Below are positions 47,901 through 62,600 of a DNA stretch of 64,000 nucleotides, piece after piece. Under the pieces are notes generated by a model. That model was not told where the DNA came from. It ran no database searches and saw nothing but the letters and a program-made list of their open reading frames with translations. The position numbers were made by a program, and so were the translations under genes. The DNA is from Ryuthela nishihirai. Its lineage: Eukaryota > Arthropoda > Arachnida > Araneae > Heptathelidae. How positions within the stretch are numbered: the first letter of the stretch is position 1; every line of letters begins with the position of its first letter. The stretch covers positions 79,109,501 through 79,173,500 of the forward strand of contig JAWZYU010000011.1 of NCBI GenBank assembly GCA_038380435.1. The letters are read 5' to 3'.

Positions 47901-50900
47901 CCCAGAAATAAATAATATCCTCCCAGGTAACACAAACCGAAAAACATGAAAATCGTAAACAGTTCATCGCCGACCGAATTATAAAAAAGCCCCAGAACTA
48001 AATAATGTCCTCCCAGGCAACACAAACCGAAAAACATGAAAATCGGAAACAGTGCACCGCCGACCGAATTATAAAAAAGCCCCAGAACTAAATAATGTCC
48101 TCCCAGGTAGCACAAACCGAAAAACCTGAATATCGGAAACAGTGAACCGCCGACCGAATTATAAAAAATCCCCAGAACTAAATAATGTCCTCCCAGGTAA
48201 CACAAACCGAAAAACATGAAAATCGGAAACAGTGCACAGCCGACCAAATCATAAAAAAGCCCCTGAACTAAATAATGTCCTCCCAAGCAACACAAACCGA
48301 AAAACATGAAAAACGGAAACAGTGCACCGCCGACCGAATTATAAAAAAGCCCCAGAACTAAATAATGTCCTCCCAGGTAACACAAACTGAAAAACATGAA
48401 AATCGGAAACAGTGAACCGCCGACCGAATTATAAAAAAGCCCCAGAACTAAATAATGTCCTCCCAGGTAACACAAACCGAAAAACATGAAAATCGGAAAC
48501 AGTGCACAGCCGACCAAATCATAAAAAAGCCCCCGAACTAAATAATGTCCTCCCAGGCAACACAAACCGAAAAACATGAAAATCGGAAACAGTGAACCGC
48601 CGACCGAATTATAAAAAAGCCCCAGAACTAAATAATGTCCTCCCAGGTAACACAAACCGAAAAACATGAGAATGGGAAACAGTGCACCGCCGACCAAGTT
48701 ATAAAAAAGCCCCTGAACTAAATAATGTCCTCCCAGGCAACACAAACCGAAAAACATGAAAATCGGAAATAGTGCACCGCCGACCGAATTATAAAAAAGC
48801 CCCAGAACTAAATAATGTCCTCCCAGGTAACACAAACTGAAAAACATGAAAATCGGAAACAGTGAACCGCCGACAGAATTATAAAAAAGCCCCAGAACTA
48901 AATAATGTCCTCCCAGGTAACAAAAACCGAAAAACATGAAAATCGGAAACAGTGCACAGCCGACCAAATCATAAAAAAGCCCCAGAACTAAATAATGTCC
49001 TCCCAGGCAACACAAACCGAAAAACATGAAAATCGGAAACAGTGCACCGCCGACCGAATTATAAAAAAGCCCCAGAACTAAATAATGTCCTCCCAGGTAA
49101 CGCAAACCGAAAAACATGAGAATGGGAAACAGTGCACCGCCGACCAAGTTATAAAAAAGCCCCTGAACTAAATAATGTCCTCCCAGGCAACACAAAATGA
49201 AAAACATGAAAATCGGAAATAGTGCACCGCCGACCGAATTATAAAAAAGCCCCAGAACTAAATAATGTCCTCCCAGGCAACACAAACCGAAAAACATGAA
49301 AATCGGAAACAGTGCACCGCCGACCGAATTATAAAAGAGCCGCAGAAGTAAATAATATCCTCCCAGGTAACACAAACCGAAAAACATGAAAATCGTAAAC
49401 AGTTCATCGCCGACCGAATTATAAAAAAGCCCCAGAACTAAATAATGTCCTCCCAGGCAACACAAACCGAAAAACATGAAAATCGGAAACAGTGCACCGC
49501 CGACCGAATTATAAAAAAGCCCCAGAACTAAATAATGTCCTCCCAGGTAGCACAAACCGAAATACCTGAATATCGGAAACAGTGCACCGCCGACCAAATT
49601 ATAAAAATGCCCCAGAACTAAATAATATCCTCCCAGGTAACACAATCCGAAAAACATGAAAATCGGAAACAGTGCACCGCCGACCAAGTTATAAAAAAGC
49701 CCCTGAACTAAATAATGTCCTCCCAAGCAACACAAACCGAAAAACATGAAAAACGGAAAGAGTGCACCGCCGACCGAATTATAAAAAAGCCCCAGAACTA
49801 AATAATGTCCTCCCAGGTAACACAAACCGAAAAACATGAAAATCGGAAACAGTGCACCGCCGACCGAATTATAAAAAAGCCCCAGAACGCAATAATGTCC
49901 TGCCAGGTAACACAATCCGAAAAACATGAAAATCGGAAACAGTGCACCGCCGATCAAGTTATAAAAAAGCCCCTGAACTAAATAATGTCCTCCCAGGCAA
50001 CACAAACCGAAAAACATGAAAAACGGAAAGAGTGCACCTCCGACCGAATTATAAAAAAGCCCCAGAACTAAATAATGTCCTCCCAGGTAACACAAACCGA
50101 AAAACATGAGAATGGGAAACAGTGCACCGCCGACCAAATTATAAAAAAGCCCCAGAACTAAATAATGTCCTCCCAGGTAACACAAACCGAAAAACATGAA
50201 AATCGGAAACAATGCACCGCCGACCGAATTATAAAAATGCCCCAGAACTAAATAATGTCCACCCAGGCAACACAAACCGAAAAACATGAAAATCGGAAAC
50301 AGTGCACTGCCGACCAAATTATAAAAAAGCCCCAGAACTAAATAATGTCCTCCGAGGCAACCGAAAAACATGAAAATCGGAAACAGTGCACCGCCGACCG
50401 AATTATAAAAAAGCCCCAGAACTAAATAATGTCCTCCCAGGTAACACAAACTGAAAAACATGAAAATCGGAAACAGTGCACCGCCGACCGAATTATAAAA
50501 AAGCCCCAGAAATAAATAATATCCTCCTAGGTAACACAAACCGAAAAACATGAAAATCGTAAACAGTTCATCGCCGACCGAATTATAAAAAAGCCCCAGA
50601 ACTAAATAATGTCCTCCCAGGCAACACAAACCGAAAAACATGAAAATCGGAAACAGTGCACCGCCGACCGAATTATAAAAAAGCCCCAGAACTAAATAAT
50701 GTCCTCCCAGGTAGCACAAACCGAAAAACCTGAATATCGGAAACAGTGAACCGCCGACCGAATTATAAAAAAGCCCCAGAACTAAATAATGTCCTCCCAT
50801 GTAACACAAACCGAAAAACGTGAAAATCGGAAACAGTGCACAGCCGACCAAATCATAAAAAAGCCCCTGAACTAAATAATGTCCTCCCAAGCAACACAAA

Positions 50901-53900
50901 CCGAAAAACATGAAAAACGGAAACAGTGCACCGCCGACCGAATTATAAAAAAGCCCCAGAACTAAATAATGTCCTCCCAGGTAACACAAACTGAAAAACA
51001 TGAAAATCGGAAACAGTGAACCGCCGACCGAATTATAAAAAAGCCCCAGAACTAAATAATGTCCTCCCAGGTAACACAAACCGAAAAACATGAAAATCGG
51101 AAACAGTGCACAGCCGACCAAATCATAAAAAAGCCCCAGAACTAAATAATGTCCTCCCAGGCAACACAAACCGAAAAACATGAAAATCGGAAACAGTGCA
51201 CCGCCGACCGAATTATAAAAAAGCCCCAGAACTAAATAATGTCCTCCCAGGTAACACAAACAGAAAAACATGAGAATGGGAAACAGTGCACCGCCGACCA
51301 AGTTATAAAAAAGCCCCTGAACTAAATAATGTCCTCCCAGGCAACACAAACCGAAAAACATGAAAATCGGAAATAGTGCACCGCCGACCGAATTATAAAA
51401 AAGCCCCAGAACTAAATAATGTCCTCCCAGGTAACACAAACTGAAAAACATGAAAATCGGAAACAGTGAACCGCCGACCGAATTATAAAAAAGCCCCAGA
51501 ACTAAATAATGTCCTCCCAGGTAACACAAACCGAAAAACATGAAAATCGGAAACAGTGCACAGCCGACCAAATCATAAAAAAGCCCCAGAACTAAATAAT
51601 GTCCTCCCAGGCAACACAAACCGAAAAACATGAAAATCGGAAACAGTGCACCGCCGACCGAATTATAAAAAAGCCCCAGAACTAAATAATGTCCTCCCAG
51701 GTAACACAAACCGAAAAACATGAGAATGGGAAACAGTGCACCGCCGACCAAGTTATAAAAAAGCCCCTGAACTAAATAATGTCCTCCCAGGCAACACAAA
51801 CCGAAAAACATGAAAATCGGAAATAGTGCACCGCCGACCGAATTATAAAAAAGCCCCAGAACTAAATAATGTCCTCCCAGGCAACACAAACCGAAAAACA
51901 TGAAAATCGGAAACAGTGCACCGCCGACCGAATTATAAAAGAGCCCCAGAAGTAAATAATATCCTCCCAGGTAACACAAACCGAAAAACATGAAAATCGT
52001 AAACAGTGCACTGCCGACCGAATTATAAAAAAGCCCCAGAACTAAATAATGTCCTCCCAGGTAGCACAAACCGAAAAACCTGAATATCGGAAACAGTGCA
52101 CCGCCGACCAAATTATAAAAATGCCCCAGAACTAAATAATATCCTCCCAGGTAACACAATCCGAAAAACATGAAAATCGGAAACAGTGCACCGCCGACCA
52201 AGTTATAAAAAAGCCCCTGAACTAAATAATGTCCTCCCAAGCAACACAAACCGAAAAACATGAAAAACGGAAAGAGTGCACCGCCGACCGAATTATAAAA
52301 AAGCCCCAGAACTAAATAATGTCCTCCCAGGCAACACAAACCGAAAAACATGAAAATCGGAAACAGTGCACCGCCGACCGAATTATAAAAAAGCCCCAGA
52401 ACTAAATAATGTCCTCCCAGGTAGCACAAACCGAAATACCTGAATATCGGAAACAGTGCACCGCCGACCAAATTATAAAAATGCCCCAGAACTAAATAAT
52501 ATCCTCCCAGGTAACACAATCCGAAAAACATGAAAATCGGAAACAGTGCACCGCCGACCAAGTTATAAAAAAGCCCCTGAACTAAATAATGTCCTCCCAA
52601 GCAACACAAACCGAAAAACATGAAAAACGGAAAGAGTGCACCGCCGACCGAATTATAAAAAAGCCCCAGAACTAAATAATGTCCTCCCAGGTAACACAAA
52701 CCGAAAAACATGAAAATCGGAAACAGTGCACCGCCGACCGAATTATAAAAAAGCCCCAGAACGCAATAATGTCCTGCCAGGTAACACAATCCGAAAAACA
52801 TGAAAATCGGAAACAGTGCACCGCCGATCAAGTTATAAAAAAGCCCCTGAACTAAATAATGTCCTCCCAGGCAACACAAACCGAAAAACATGAAAAACGG
52901 AAAGAGTGCACCTCCGACCGAATTATAAAAAAGCCCCAGAACTAAATAATGTCCTCCCAGGTAACACAAACCGAAAAACATGAGAATGGGAAACAGTGCA
53001 CCGCCGACCAAATTATAAAAAAGCCCCAGAACTAAATAATGTCCTCCCAGGTAACACAAACCGAAAAACATGAAAATCGGAAACAATGCACCGCCGACCG
53101 AATTATAAAAATGCCCCAGAACTAAATAATGTCCACCCAGGCAACACAAACCGAAAAACATGAAAATCGGAAACAGTGCACTGCCGACCAAATTATAAAA
53201 AAGCCCCAGAACTAAATAATGTCCTCCGAGGCAACCGAAAAACATGAAAATCGGAAACAGTGCACCGCCGACCGAATTATAAAAAAGCCCCAGAACTAAA
53301 TAATGTCCTCCCAGGTAACACAAACTGAAAAACATGAAAATCGGAAACAGTGCACCGCCGACCGAATTATAAAAAAGCCCCAGAAATAAATAATATCCTC
53401 CCAGGTAACACAAACCGAAAAACATGAAAATCGTAAACAGTTCATCGCCGACCGAATTATAAAAAAGCCCCAGAACTAAATAATGTCCTCCCAGGCAACA
53501 CAAACCGAAAAACATGAAAATCGGAAACAGTGCACCGCCGACCGAATTATAAAAAAGCCCCAGAACTAAATAATGTCCTCCCAGGTAGCACAAACCGAAA
53601 AACCTGAATATCGGAAACAGTGAACCGCCGACCGAATTATAAAAAAGCCCCAGAACTAAATAATGTCCTCCCATGTAACACAAACCGAAAAACATGAAAA
53701 TCGGAAACAGTGCACAGCCGACCAAATCATAAAAAAGCCCCTGAACTAAATAATGTCCTCCCAAGCAACACAAACCGAAAAACATGAAAAACGGAAACAG
53801 TGCACCGCCGACCGAATTATAAAAAAGCCCCAGAACTAAATAATGTCCTCCCAGGTAACACAAACTGAAAAACATGAAAATCGGAAACAGTGAACCGCCG

Positions 53901-56900
53901 ACCGAATTATAAAAAAGCCCCAGAACTAAATAATGTCCTCCCAGGTAACACAAACCGAAAAACATGAAAATCGGAAACAGTGCACAGCCGACCAAATCAT
54001 AAAAAAGCCCCAGAACTAAATAATGTCCTCCCAGGCAACACAAACCGAAAAACATGAAAATCGGAAACAGTGCACCGCCGACCGAATTATAAAAAAGCCC
54101 CAGAACTAAATAATGTCCTCCCAGGTAACACAAACCGAAAAACATGAGAATGGGAAACAGTGCACCGCCGACCAAGTTATAAAAAAGCCCCTGAACTAAA
54201 TAATGTCCTCCCAGGCAACACAAACCGAAAAACATGAAAATCGGAAATAGTGCACCGCCGACCGAATTATAAAAAAGCCCCAGAACTAAATAATGTCCTC
54301 CCAGGTAACACAAACTGAAAAACATGAAAATCGGAAACAGTGAACCGCCGACCGAATTATAAAAAAGCCCCAGAACTAAATAATGTCCTCCCAGGTAACA
54401 CAAACCGAAAAACATGAAAATCGGAAACAGTGCACAGCCGACCAAATCATAAAAAAGCCCCAGAACTAAATAATGTCCTCCCAGGCAACACAAACCGAAA
54501 AACATGAAAATCGGAAACAGTGCACCGCCGACCGAATTATAAAAAAGCCCCAGAACTAAATAATGTCCTCCCAGGTAACACAAACCGAAAAACATGAGAA
54601 TGGGAAACAGTGCACCGCCGACCAAGTTATAAAAAAGCCCCTGAACTAAATAATGTCCTCCCAGGCAACACAAACCGAAAAACATGAAAATCGGAAATAG
54701 TGCACCGCCGACCGAATTATAAAAAAGCCCCAGAACTAAATAATGTCCTCCCAGGCAACACAAACCGAAAAACATGAAAATCGGAAACAGTGCACCGCCG
54801 ACCGAATTATAAAAGAGCCCCAGAAGTAAATAATATCCTCCCAGGTAACACAAACCGAAAAACATGAAAATCGTAAACAGTGCACTGCCGACCGAATTAT
54901 AAAAAAGCCCCAGAACTAAATAATGTCCTCCCAGGTAGCACAAACCGAAAAACCTGAATATCGGAAACAGTGCACCGCCGACCAAATTATAAAAATGCCC
55001 CAGAACTAAATAATATCCTCCCAGGTAACACAATCCGAAAAACATGAAAATCGGAAACAGTGCACCGCCGACCAAGTTATAAAAAAGCCCCTGAACTAAA
55101 TAATGTCCTCCCAAGCAACACAAACCGAAAAACATGAAAAACGGAAAGAGTGCACCGCCGACCGAATTATAAAAAAGCCCCAGAACTAAATAATGTCCTC
55201 CCAGGTAACACAAACCGAAAAACATGAAAATCGTAAACAGTGCACCGCCGACCGAATTATAAAAAACCCCCAGAACGCAATAATGTCCTCCCAGGTAACA
55301 CAATCCGAAAAACATGAAAATCGGAAACAGTGCACCGCCGATCAAGTTATAAAAAAGCCCCTGAACTAAATAATGTCCTCCCAGGTAACACAAACCGAAA
55401 AACATGAAAAACGGAAAGAGTGCACCTCCGACCGAATTATAAAAAAGCCCCAGAACTAAATAATGTCCTCCCAGGTAACACAAACCGAAAAGCATGAGAA
55501 TGGGAAACAGTGCACCACCGACCAAATTATAAAAAATCCCCAGAACTAAATAATGTCCTCCCAGGTAACACAAACCGAAAAACATGAAAATCGGAAACAA
55601 TGCACCGCCGACCGAATTATAAAAATGCCCCAGAACTAAATAATGTCCACCCAGGCAACACAAACCGAAAAACATGAAAATCGGAAACAGTGCACTGCCG
55701 ACCAAATTATAAAAAAGCCCCAGAACTAAATAATGTCCTCCGAGGCAACCGAAAAACATGAAAATCGGAAACAGTGCACCGCCGACCGAATTATAAAAAA
55801 GCCCCAGAACTAAATAATGTCCTCCCAGGTAACACAAACTGAAAAACATGAAAATCGGAAACAGTGAACCGCCGACCGAATTATAAAAAAGCCCCAGAAC
55901 TAAATAATGTCCTCCCAGGTAACACATACCGAAAAACATGAAAATCGGAAACAGTGCACAGCCGACCAAATCATAAAAAAGCCCCAGAACTAAATAATGT
56001 CCTCCCAGGCAACACAAACCGAAAAACATGAAAATCGGAAACAGTGCACCGCCGACCGAATTATAAAAAAGCCCCAGAACTAAATAATGTCCTCCCAGGT
56101 AACACAAACCGAAAAACATGAGAATGGGAAACAGTGCACCGCCGACCAAGTTATAAAAAAGCCCCTGAACTAAATAATGTCCTCCCAGGCAACACAAACC
56201 GAAAAACATGAAAATCTTAAATAGTGCACCGCCGACCGAATTATAAAAAAGCCCCAGAACTAAATAATGTCCACCCAGGCAACACAAACCGAAAAACATG
56301 AAAATCGGAAACAGTGCACCGCCGACCAAATTATAAAAAAGCCCCAGAACTAAATAATGTCTTCCCAGGTAACACAAACCGAAAAACATGAAAATCGGAA
56401 ACAGTGCACCGCCGACCGAATTATAAAAAAGCCCCAGAACTAAATAATGTCCTCCCAGGTAACACAAACCGAAAAACATGAAAATCGGAAACAGTGCTCC
56501 GCCGACAGAATTATAAAAAAGCCCCAGAACTAAATAATATCCTCCCAGGTAACACAATCCGAAAAACATGAAAATCGGAAACAGTGCACCACCGATCAAG
56601 TTATAAAAAAGCCCCAGAACTAAATAATGTCCACCCAGGCAACACAAACCGAAAAACATGAAAATCGGAAACAGTGCACCGCCGACCGAATTATAAAAAA
56701 GCCCCAGAAACAAATAATATCCTCCCAGGTAACACAAACCGAAAAACATGAAAATCGTAAACAGTTCATCGCCGACCGAATTATAAAAAAGCCACAGAAC
56801 TAAATAATGTCCTCCCAGGCAACACAAACGGAAAAACATGAAAATCGGAAACAGTGCACCGCCGACCGAATTATAAAAAAGCCCCAGAACTAAATAATGT

Positions 56901-57019
56901 CCTCCCAGGTAACACAATACGAAAAACATGAAAATCGGAAACAGTGCACCGCCGACCAAGTTATAAAAAATCCCCTGAACTAAATAATGTCCTCCCAGGA
57001 AACACAAACCGAAAAACAT
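44501..57019 (-). other. Open frame of 4172 codons in the satellite, not a supported gene
   Basis: Covers about 139 monomers. A 30-residue hydrophobic repeat with Tyr, Phe, Gly and Leu would predict many membrane-like segments if it were made. Variants across copies change residues (NSVGG/NLVGG/YDLVG; FGLC/FSLC/FDLC; GHY/GYY/GQY; GALFP/DELFT), unlike a protein under purifying selection. The frame persists because this part of the array is a recent amplification of a 32-monomer block whose only odd-length copy is short by 6 bp. Confidence 0.8.
44600..55745. repeat. Higher-order repeat of 2,874 bp (32 monomers)
   Basis: Rare markers recur at exactly 2,874 bp: an 84-bp monomer (CCGAGGCAACCG) at 47478, 50352 and 53226, and AACGCAATAATGTCCTGCC near 47013, 49887 and 52761. 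The GGAAACACAATCGG marker recurs at 44872 and 47746. The last interval is 2,514 bp (four monomers fewer), and a three-monomer loss and gain shift markers in the third copy. 31 x 90 + 84 = 2,874. The 84-bp type also occurs alone at 39208. Confidence 0.9.
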
Positions 57020-59640
57020 GAAAGCGGAAAGTGGGCACCGCCGACCGAATTATAAAAAAGCCCCAGAACTATAGAATGTCCTCCCAGGTAACACAATCCG
57101 AAAAACATTAAAATCGGAAACAGTGCACCGCCGACCAAGTTATAAAAAAGCCCCTGAACTAAATAATGTCCTCCCAGGCAACACAAACCGAAAAGCATGA
57201 AAAACGGAAAGAGTACACCGCCGACCAAATTATAAAAAAGCCCCAGAACTAAATATTGTCCTCCCAGATAACACAATCCGAAAAACATGAAAATCGGAAA
57301 CAGTGCACCGCCGACCGAATTATAAAAAAGCCCCAGAACTAAATAATGTCCTCCCAGGCAACACAAACCGAAAAACATGAAAATCGGGAACAGTGCACCG
57401 CCGACAGAATTATAAAAAAGCCCCAGAACTAAATAATATCCACCCAGGCAACACAAACCGAAAAACATGAAAATCGGAAACAGTGCACCGCCGACCAAAT
57501 TATAAAAAAGCCCCAGAACTAAATAATATCCTCCCAGGCAACACAAACCGAAAAGCATGAAAAACGGAAAGAGTACACCGCCGACCAAATTATAAAAAAG
57601 CCCCAGAACTAAATATTGTCCTCCCAGATAACACAATCCGAAAAACATGAAAATCGGAAACAGTGCACCGCCGACCGAATTATAAAAAAGCCCCAGAACT
57701 AAATAATGTCCTCCCAGGCAACACAAACCGAAAAACATGAAAATCGGGAACAGTGCACCGCCGACAGAATTATAAAAAAGCCCCAGAACTAAATAATATC
57801 CACCCAGGCAACACAAACCGAAAAACATGAAAATCGGAAACAGTGCACCGCCGACCAAATTATAAAAAAGCCCCAGAACTAAATAATATCCTCCCAGGCA
57901 ACACAAATCGAAAAACATGAAAATCGGAAAGAGTGCACCGCCGACCGAATTATAAAAAAGCCCCAGAACTAAATAATGTCCTCCCAGGTAACACAATCCG
58001 AAAAACATGAAAATCGGAAACAATGCACCGCCGACCGAATTATAAAATTGCCCCAGAACTAAATAATGTCCACCCAGGCAACACAAATCGAAAAACATGA
58101 AAATCGGAAACAGTGCACCGCCGACCAAATTATATAAAAGCCCCAGAACAAAATAATGTCCTCCCAGGCAACACAAACCGAAAAACATGAAAATCGGAAA
58201 CAGTGCACCGCCGACCGAATTATAAAAAAGCCCCAGAACTAAAAAATGTCCTCCCAGGTAACACAAACTTAAAAACATGAAAAATGTAAACAGTTCATCG
58301 CCGACCAAATCATAAAAAAGCCCCAGACCTAAATAATGTCCTCCCAGGTAACACAAACCGAAAAACATGAAAATCGGGAGCAGTGCACCGCCGACAGAAT
58401 TATAAAAAAGCCCCAGAACTAAATAATGTCCACCCAGGCAACACAAACCGAAAAACATGAAAATCGGAAACAGTGCACCGCCGACCAAATTATAAAAAAG
58501 CCCCAGAACTAAATAATGTCCTGCCAGGCAACACAATTCGAAAAACATGAAAATCGGAAAGAGTTCACCGCCGACCGAATTATAAAAAAGCCCCAGAACT
58601 AAATAATGTCCACCCAGGCAACACAAACCGAAAAACATGAAAATCGGAAACAGTGCACCGCCGACCAAATTATAAAAAAGCCCCAGAACTAAATAATATC
58701 CTCCCAGGCAACACAAACCGAAAAACATCAAAATCGGAAACAGTGCACCGCCGACCGAATTGTAAAAAAACCCCAGAACTAAATAATGTCCTCCCAGGTA
58801 ACACAAACCGAAAAACATCAAAATCGGAAACAGTGCACCGCCGACCGAATTATAAAAAAACCCCAGAACTAAATAATGTCCTCCCAGGTAACACAAACCG
58901 AAAAGCAAGAAAATCGGAAACAGTGCACCGCCGACCAAATTATAAAAGAGCCCAGAACTAAATAGTGTAATCCCAGGCAACACAAACCGAAAAACATGAA
59001 AATCGGAAACAGTGCACCGCCGACCAAATTATAAAAAAGCCCCAGGACTAAATAATGTCCTTCCAGGCAACGCAAACCGAAAAACATGAAAATCGGAAAC
59101 AGTGCACCGCCGACCAAATTAAAAAAAAGCCCCAGAACTAAATAATGTCCTCCCAGGCAACACAAATCGAAAAACATCAAAATCGGAAAGAGTGCACCGC
59201 CGACTGAATTATAAAAAAGCCCCAGAAATAAATAATATCCTCCCAGGTAACACAAACCGAAAAATATGAAAATCGTAAACAGTTCATCGCCGACCGAAAT
59301 ATATAAAAGCCCCAGAACTAAATAATGTCCTCCCAGGCAACACAAACCGAAAAACATGAAAATCGGAAACAGTGCACCGCCGACCGAATTATAAAAAAGC
59401 CCCAGAACTAAATAATGTCCTCCCAGGTAGCACAAACCGAAAAACCTGAAAATCGGAAACACTGCACCGCCGACCAAATTGTAAAAAAGCCCCAGAACTA
59501 AATAATATCCTCCCAGGTAACACAATCCGAAAAACATGAAAATCGGAAACAGTGCACCGCCGACCAAGTTATAAAAAAGCCCGAGAACTAAATAATGTCC
59601 TCCCAGGAAACACATTCCGAAAAACATGAAAATCGGAAAC
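56590..59640. repeat. Long-range duplicated block, copy 2
   Basis: Counterpart of 41590-44900. The minus-strand frames ending near 43668 and 58400 share long runs of the same monomer order. Confidence 0.8.
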
Positions 59641-62600
59641 AGTGCACCGCCGACCGAATTATAAAAAAGCCCCAGAACTAAATAATGTCCTCCCAGGCAA
59701 CACAAACCGAAAAACATGAAAATCGGAAACAGTGCACCGCCGACCGAATTATAAAAAAGCCCCAGAAATAAATAATATCCTCCCAGGTAACACAAACCGA
59801 AAAACATGAAAATCGTAAACAGTTCATCGCCGACCGAAATATATAAAAGCCCCAGAACTAAATAATGTCCTCCCAGGCAACACAAACCGAAAAACATGAA
59901 AATCGGAAACAGTGCACCGCCGACCGAATTATAAAAAAGCCCCAGAACTAAATAATATCCTCCCAGGTAACACAATCCGAAAAACATGAAAATCGGAAAC
60001 AGTGCACCGCCGACCAAGTTATAAAAATGCCCCTGAACTAAATAATGTCCTCCCAGGCAACACAAACCGTAAAACATGAAAAACGGAAAGAGTGCACAGC
60101 CGACCAAATTATAAAAAAGCCCCAGAACTAAATATTGTCCTCCCAGGTAACACAATCCGAAAAACATGAAAATCGCAAACAGTGCACCTCCGACCGAATT
60201 ATAAAAAAGCCCCAGAACTAAATAATGTCCTCCCAGGTAACACAAACCGAAAAACATGAAAATCGGAAACAGTGCACCGCCGACCATATTATAAAAAAGC
60301 CCCAGAACTAAATAATGTCCTTCCAGGCAACACACACCGAAAAACATGAAAAATGTAAACAGTTCATCGCCGACCGAATTATAAAAAAGCCCCAGAAATA
60401 AATAATGTCCTCCCAGGTAACACAAACCGAAAAACATGAAAATCGGAAACAGTGCACCGCCGACAGAATTATAAAAAAGCCCCAGAACTAAATGATATCC
60501 TCCCAGGTAACACAATCCGAAAAACATGAAAATCGGAAACAGTGCACCGCCGATCAAGTTATAAAAAAGCACCAGAACTAAATAATGTCCACCCAGGCAA
60601 CACAAACCGAAAAACATGAAAATCGGAAACAGTGCACCGCCGACCGAATTATAAAAAAGCCCCAGAAATAAATAATATCCTCCCAGGTAACACAAACCGA
60701 AAAACATGAAAATCGTAAACAGTTCATCGCCGACCGAATTATAAAAAAGCCACAGAACTAAATAATGTCCTCCCAGGTAACACAATCCGAAAAACATGAA
60801 AATCGGAAACAATGCACCGCCGACCGAATTATAAAATTGCCCCAGAACTAAATAATGTCCACCCAGGCAACACAAATCGAAAAACATGAAAATCGGAAAC
60901 AGTGCACCGCCGACCAAATTATATAAAAGCCCCAGAACAAAATAATGTCCTCCCAGGCAACACAAACCGAAAAACATGAAAATCGGAAACAGTGCACCGC
61001 CGACCGAATTATAAAAAAGCCCCAGAACTAAAAAATGTCCTCCCAGGTAACACAAACTTAAAAACATGAAAAATGTAAACAGTTCATCGCCGACCAAATC
61101 ATAAAAAAGCCCCAGAACTAAATAATGTCCTCCCAGGCAACACAAACCGAAAAACATGAAAATCGGGAGCAGTGCACCGCCGACAGAATTATAAAAAAGC
61201 CCCAGAACTAAATAATGTCCACCCAGGCAACACAAACCGAAAAACATGAAAATCGGAAACAGTGCACCGCCGACCAAATTATAAAAAAGCCCCAGAACTA
61301 AATAATATCCTGCCAGGCAACACAAATCGAAAAACATGAAAATCGGAAAGAGTTCACCGCCGACCGAATTATAAAAAAGCCCCAGAACTAAATAATGTCC
61401 ACCCAGGCAACACAAATCGGAAAACATGAAAATCGGAAAGAGTTCACCGCCGACCGAATTATAAAAAAGCCCCAGAACTAAATAATGTCCTCCCAGGTAA
61501 CACAAACCGAAAAACATGAGAATCGGAAACAGTGCACCGCCGACAGAATTTTAAAAAAGCCCCAGAACAAAATAATGTCCAACCAGGCAACACAAACCGA
61601 AAAACATGAAAATCGGAAACAGTGCACCGCCGACCAAATTATAAAAAAGCCCCAGAACTAAATAATGTCCTGCCAGGCAACACAAATCGAAAAACATGAA
61701 AATCGGAAAGAGTTCACCGCCGACCGAATTATAAAAAAGCCCCAGAACTAAATAATGTCCACCCAGGCAACACAAACCGAAAAACATGAAAATCGGAAAC
61801 AGTGCACCGCCGACCAAATTATAAAAAAGCCCCAGAACTAAATAATATCCTCCCAGGCAACACAAACCGAAAAACATCAAAATCGGAAACAGTGCACCGC
61901 CAACCGAATTGTAAAAAAACCCCAGAACTAAATAATGTCCTCCCAGGTAACACAAACCGAAAAACATCAAAATCGGAAACAGTGCACCGCCGACCGAATT
62001 ATAAAAAAACCCCAGAACTAAATAATGTCCTCCCAGGTAACACAAACCGAAAAGCAAGAAAATCGGAAACAGTGCACCGCCGACCAAATTATAAAAAAGC
62101 CCAGAACTAAATAGTGTAATCCCAGGCAACACAAACCGAAAAACATGAAAATCGGAAACAGTGCACCGCCGACCAAATTATAAAAAAGCCCCAGAACTAA
62201 ATAATGTCCTTCCAGGCAACACAAACCGAAAAACATGAAAATCGGAAACAGTGCACCGCCGACCAAATTAAAAAAAAGCCCCAGAACTAAATAATGTCCT
62301 CCCAGGCAACACAAATCGAAAAACATCAAAATCGGAAAGAGTGCACCGCCGACTGAATTATAAAAAAGCCCCAGAAATAAATAATATCCTCCCAGGTAAC
62401 ACAAACCGAAAAATATGAAAATCGTAAACAGTTCATCGCCGACCGAAATATATAAAAGCCCCAGAACTAAATAATGTCCTCCCAGGCAACACAAACCGAA
62501 AAACATGAAAATCGGAAACAGTGCACCGCCGACCGAATTATAAAAAAGCCCCAGAACTAAATAATGTCCTCCCAGGTAACACAAACCGAAAAACCTGAAA

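Noticed and set aside
44501..57019. A gene for a giant 4172-residue repeat protein
   Set aside because: The frame is a by-product of a 90-bp period. Copies differ mostly by amino-acid changes, frames break at one-base deletions elsewhere, and no gene signals or unique termini were seen.
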